Below, in pieces: positions 62,312 through 64,000 of a DNA stretch of 64,000 bases; the first letter of the stretch is position 1, and each line of letters opens with the position of its first letter. The stretch spans positions 3,906,001 through 3,970,000 of the forward strand of contig NZ_CP108484.1 in NCBI RefSeq assembly GCF_036226505.1, written 5' to 3'. Origin of the DNA: Kitasatospora sp. NBC_01246 (GTDB taxonomy: Bacteria > Actinomycetota > Actinomycetes > Streptomycetales > Streptomycetaceae). A program made the position numbers and the translations under genes. A model generated the notes under the pieces. The model was not told the origin of the DNA and did no database searches. It was given only the letters and a program-made list of their open reading frames with translations.

Positions 62312-62318
62312 AGCGTCA

Positions 62319-62324
62319 AGCGTA
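62319..62324 (-). promoter_or_regulatory. -10 hexamer TACGCT, near-leaderless cysS
   Basis: On the minus strand TACGCT, seven bases, then GTG 62311. Confidence 0.5.
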
Positions 62325-62347
62325 GTGGGCATGAGGGGGTGCCCCGC

Positions 62348-62363
62348 GACATTCTCGAATGTC
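62348..62363. promoter_or_regulatory. Palindrome GACATTC-TC-GAATGTC upstream of cysS
   Basis: Perfect 7-bp arms, 2-bp spacer, just upstream of the -35 position of the cysS promoter; same geometry as the encapsulin palindrome but a different sequence. Confidence 0.5.
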
Positions 62364-62427
62364 AATACCGCGGCTACGCCGTTTCTTCTTCATGGCCTAC
62401 CGGAGCCACCCGCTCCGCCTGGCTCTC

Positions 62428-62823
62428 TCAGAGGTTGCCGACCACCTTGCGCGGGCTGAGCCGGACCACCACCCGGACGTCCTCCGGGCCGTCGTAGCCG
62501 TAGGACTCCTCGCCGCGGTACTTGCGCGCCAGCTCGTCGATCAGCTCCTTGCCGCCCTCCCGGGTGAGGGTGGCCTCGCCGCGCAACTCCACGTAGGAGT
62601 AGGGGCTCTCCGGCGGGTTGACCACCAGCGAGATCCGCGGGTCCTTCAGCAGGTTGAGGTGCTTGCGGCGGCCCTCCACCGTGGAGAAGAGCACGTCGTC
62701 GCCGTCCCGCTTGACCCAGACCACCGAGGACTGGGGGCTGCCGTCGGGCTGGATGGTGGAGACCACGGCGAAGCTCTTGCCGTCGATCAGGGCCTTGGCC
62801 CGGTCGGAGAGCTGTGCGGCCAT
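62428..62823 (-). CDS. PPOX-class (F420- or flavin-dependent) oxidoreductase
   Basis: ATG 62823 has AAGAGG 6 nt upstream, so the longer frame to 62922 is set aside. The 131-residue split-barrel protein shows FAVVSTIQPDGSPQSSVVWVKRDGDDVLFSTVEGRRKHLNLLKDPRISLVV (in part) and YVELRGEATLTREGG, the usual streptomycete PPOX F420 pattern. Such enzymes reduce or bind biliverdin, fatty acids or quinones through F420; the substrate is not clear. No partner gene adjoins it. A 230-bp gap (62824-63054) to ispF shows nothing coding. Confidence 0.88.
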   Translation of the reverse strand: MAAQLSDRAKALIDGKSFAVVSTIQPDGSPQSSVVWVKRDGDDVLFSTVEGRRKHLNLLKDPRISLVVNPPESPYSYVELRGEATLTREGGKELIDELARKYRGEESYGYDGPEDVRVVVRLSPRKVVGNL

Positions 62824-63054
62824 CGGGGACCTCTTCTCGTCAAGCGGCGTCGGACGCCCCGCGGTGAGCGGGCGGGCCTCGCTCGGCCCGCTCCGAACGG
62901 TAGCGACTCGGGCACCGGCCAAGGCTCCTGAACACCCGTCACGGGCCGGGTATTCCCGGCCCGGACCACCCGGACGGCCTACCGACCGCCGCCACCGCTC
63001 TACCGCCCCCGGGCCGCCCCTGCCGCTGTCCGGCGCTCCTGGTGCGCCCCCGGG

Positions 63055-63627
63055 TCAGCGGCGCTCGTACACCAGCGCGGTGGCGATCGCCGCGAGCCCC
63101 TCGGCCCGGCCGGTGAGGCCGAGGCCGTCCGTCGTCGTCCCGGAGACCGAGACCGGCGCGCCGACCGCCGCCGAGAGCGCGGCCTGCGCCTCGGCGCGCC
63201 GCTTGCCGATCTTCGGCCGGACACCGATCACCTGGACGGAGACGTTGCCGATCTCGAAACCGGCCTCGCGCACCAGCCGGGCCGCCTCGCCGAGCAGCCG
63301 GACGCCGGACGCGCCCGACCACTCCGGCCGGTCGGTGCCGAAGTGCGCGCCCAGGTCCCCGATCCCGGCGGCCGAGAACAGCGCGTCGCAGGAGGCGTGC
63401 GCGGCCACGTCGGCGTCGGAGTGCCCGGCCAGGCCGTACTCGGCGCCCGGCCACTCCAGGCCGGCCACCCAGAGCGGGCGCCCGGCCTCGAAGGCGTGCA
63501 CATCGGTGCCGATCCCCACCCGGGGGATCAGCGGCGGCCGCGAGTCCGCGGCGGGCGGCGCCGGGGCGTGGGCGGTCGGCGCCGCGTCCTCGGCGCGCGG
63601 GCCGGAGGCCGTGGGATCAGTAGGCAT
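63055..63627 (-). CDS. ispF: 2-C-methyl-D-erythritol 2,4-cyclodiphosphate synthase
   Basis: The 190-residue enzyme closes the MEP cyclodiphosphate ring. After a ~33-residue Ala/Pro tail the core begins [21 protein letters not shown] with the zinc motif [32 protein letters not shown], and [30 protein letters not shown]. The ATG (63627) lies inside the end of ispD with an 11-nt overlap, so the two are cotranslated or coupled. Trimeric enzymes of this family use Zn and Mg. Confidence 0.95.
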   Translation of the reverse strand: MPTDPTASGPRAEDAAPTAHAPAPPAADSRPPLIPRVGIGTDVHAFEAGRPLWVAGLEWPGAEYGLAGHSDADVAAHASCDALFSAAGIGDLGAHFGTDRPEWSGASGVRLLGEAARLVREAGFEIGNVSVQVIGVRPKIGKRRAEAQAALSAAVGAPVSVSGTTTDGLGLTGRAEGLAAIATALVYERR

Positions 63628-64000
63628 CGGCGGCCCTCCGGCGGGCGAGAACGGCCTCGGCGAGCACGAGGTCCAGTGGACGGGTCACCTTGAACGCCTC
63701 CTCGTGGCCGGGCACCACCACCACCCGGCCGCCGAAACGCTCCACCAGGCCCGCGTCGTCGGTGACCGCCGGCAGGGCGTCGGCCCCCGCGGCTGCCTCC
63801 TCGGCGAGCGCCTTCTCGTGCACCTCGGCCAGCGTCTCCCGGCGGAAGCCCTGCGGAGTCTGCACGGCCCGCAGGGTGGAGCGGTCGGGCGTGTCGAGGA
63901 CCGGCTCGGGACCGCCCGGCCGCGGCTCGACCCGCTTCACCGTGTCGGCGAGCGGCACGGCGGGCACCACCGCCTCCGCCCCGCCGCGGACGGCGGCCGC
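63617..64000 (-). CDS. ispD: 2-C-methyl-D-erythritol 4-phosphate cytidylyltransferase, C-terminal part
   Basis: The frame runs off the window at 64000, so only 127 C-terminal residues are seen. They match Isp[33 protein letters not shown] (AVQTPQ motif), [41 protein letters not shown]. The first half, with the CTP-binding AAGxGxR motif, lies outside. IspD and IspF act in sequence in the isoprenoid MEP pathway. The stop TGA is at 63617-63619, inside ispF. Confidence 0.93.
   Translation of the reverse strand, partial: AAAVRGGAEAVVPAVPLADTVKRVEPRPGGPEPVLDTPDRSTLRAVQTPQGFRRETLAEVHEKALAEEAAAGADALPAVTDDAGLVERFGGRVVVVPGHEEAFKVTRPLDLVLAEAVLARRRAADAY

Overview
The window is very GC-rich (roughly 70-75 %, my estimate) actinobacterial chromosome. 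Lsr2, ClpC, DisA, MsiK, a type VII (WXG100) toxin operon, F420/PPOX enzymes, GTG/TTG starts and many leaderless promoters all point to the Streptomycetaceae (Streptomyces or Kitasatospora). No phage, insertion sequence, rRNA or CRISPR array is visible. Only ispD, at the right edge, is cut.

Layout. 0-6.1 kb: a lipoprotein phosphodiesterase, then a minus-strand polymorphic-toxin operon (WXG100 partner, large papain-fold toxin, YrhB/SUKH-type immunity protein). 6.2-11.5 kb: a cysteine-cluster protein, a NuoD paralogue overlapping a MidA/NDUFAF7-type methyltransferase, and a DesK/NarL-type two-component pair. 11.5-17.5 kb: a compact cofactor operon: small leaderless ORF, DUF2520 reductase candidate, panC, panD, nadB, nadC, coaX (pantothenate/CoA and NAD). 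17.8-21.3 kb: a MacAB-like ABC efflux operon. 21.4-28.8 kb: a conserved hypothetical, lysS with a 40-residue membrane protein, a BlaI-type regulator, an ArgA-like acetyltransferase, lsr2 and clpC. 29-38.9 kb: secreted M6 and M23 peptidases, a threonine-aldolase-like enzyme, a TetR/MFS pair, mutY and an anchored protein. 39-44 kb: disA, radA and, divergent from radA, an unusual sigma-like/zinc-finger/transmembrane/BACON fusion. 44-54.3 kb: more accessory content: a GAP-family membrane protein, two DUF1254 proteins, an atypical SDR, a family 2B encapsulin shell with its polyprenyl-transferase partner, an ATP-grasp enzyme and a DNA alkyltransferase. 54.7-64 kb: tRNA-Thr, msiK, a secreted protein, a sugar nucleotidyltransferase, a DoxX protein, rlmB, cysS, a PPOX protein, ispF and ispD.

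Functional threads. The cofactor operon makes pantothenate, CoA and NAD precursors from aspartate-derived material. MEP-pathway genes ispD/ispF at the right edge would supply the C5 units used by the encapsulin-linked polyprenyl transferase. DisA and RadA tie DNA integrity to c-di-AMP and recombination. The MidA/NuoD pair looks like a methyltransferase physically linked to a relative of its known substrate.

Regulatory grammar. Fifteen start codons (thirteen genes plus two short leader or small ORFs) lie 6-9 nt, usually exactly 6 nt, after a TAnnnT hexamer, so their transcripts are probably leaderless or nearly so. Several long perfect hairpins close convergent gene pairs, and well-formed palindromes lie before the encapsulin, DoxX, cysS and M6 peptidase genes.
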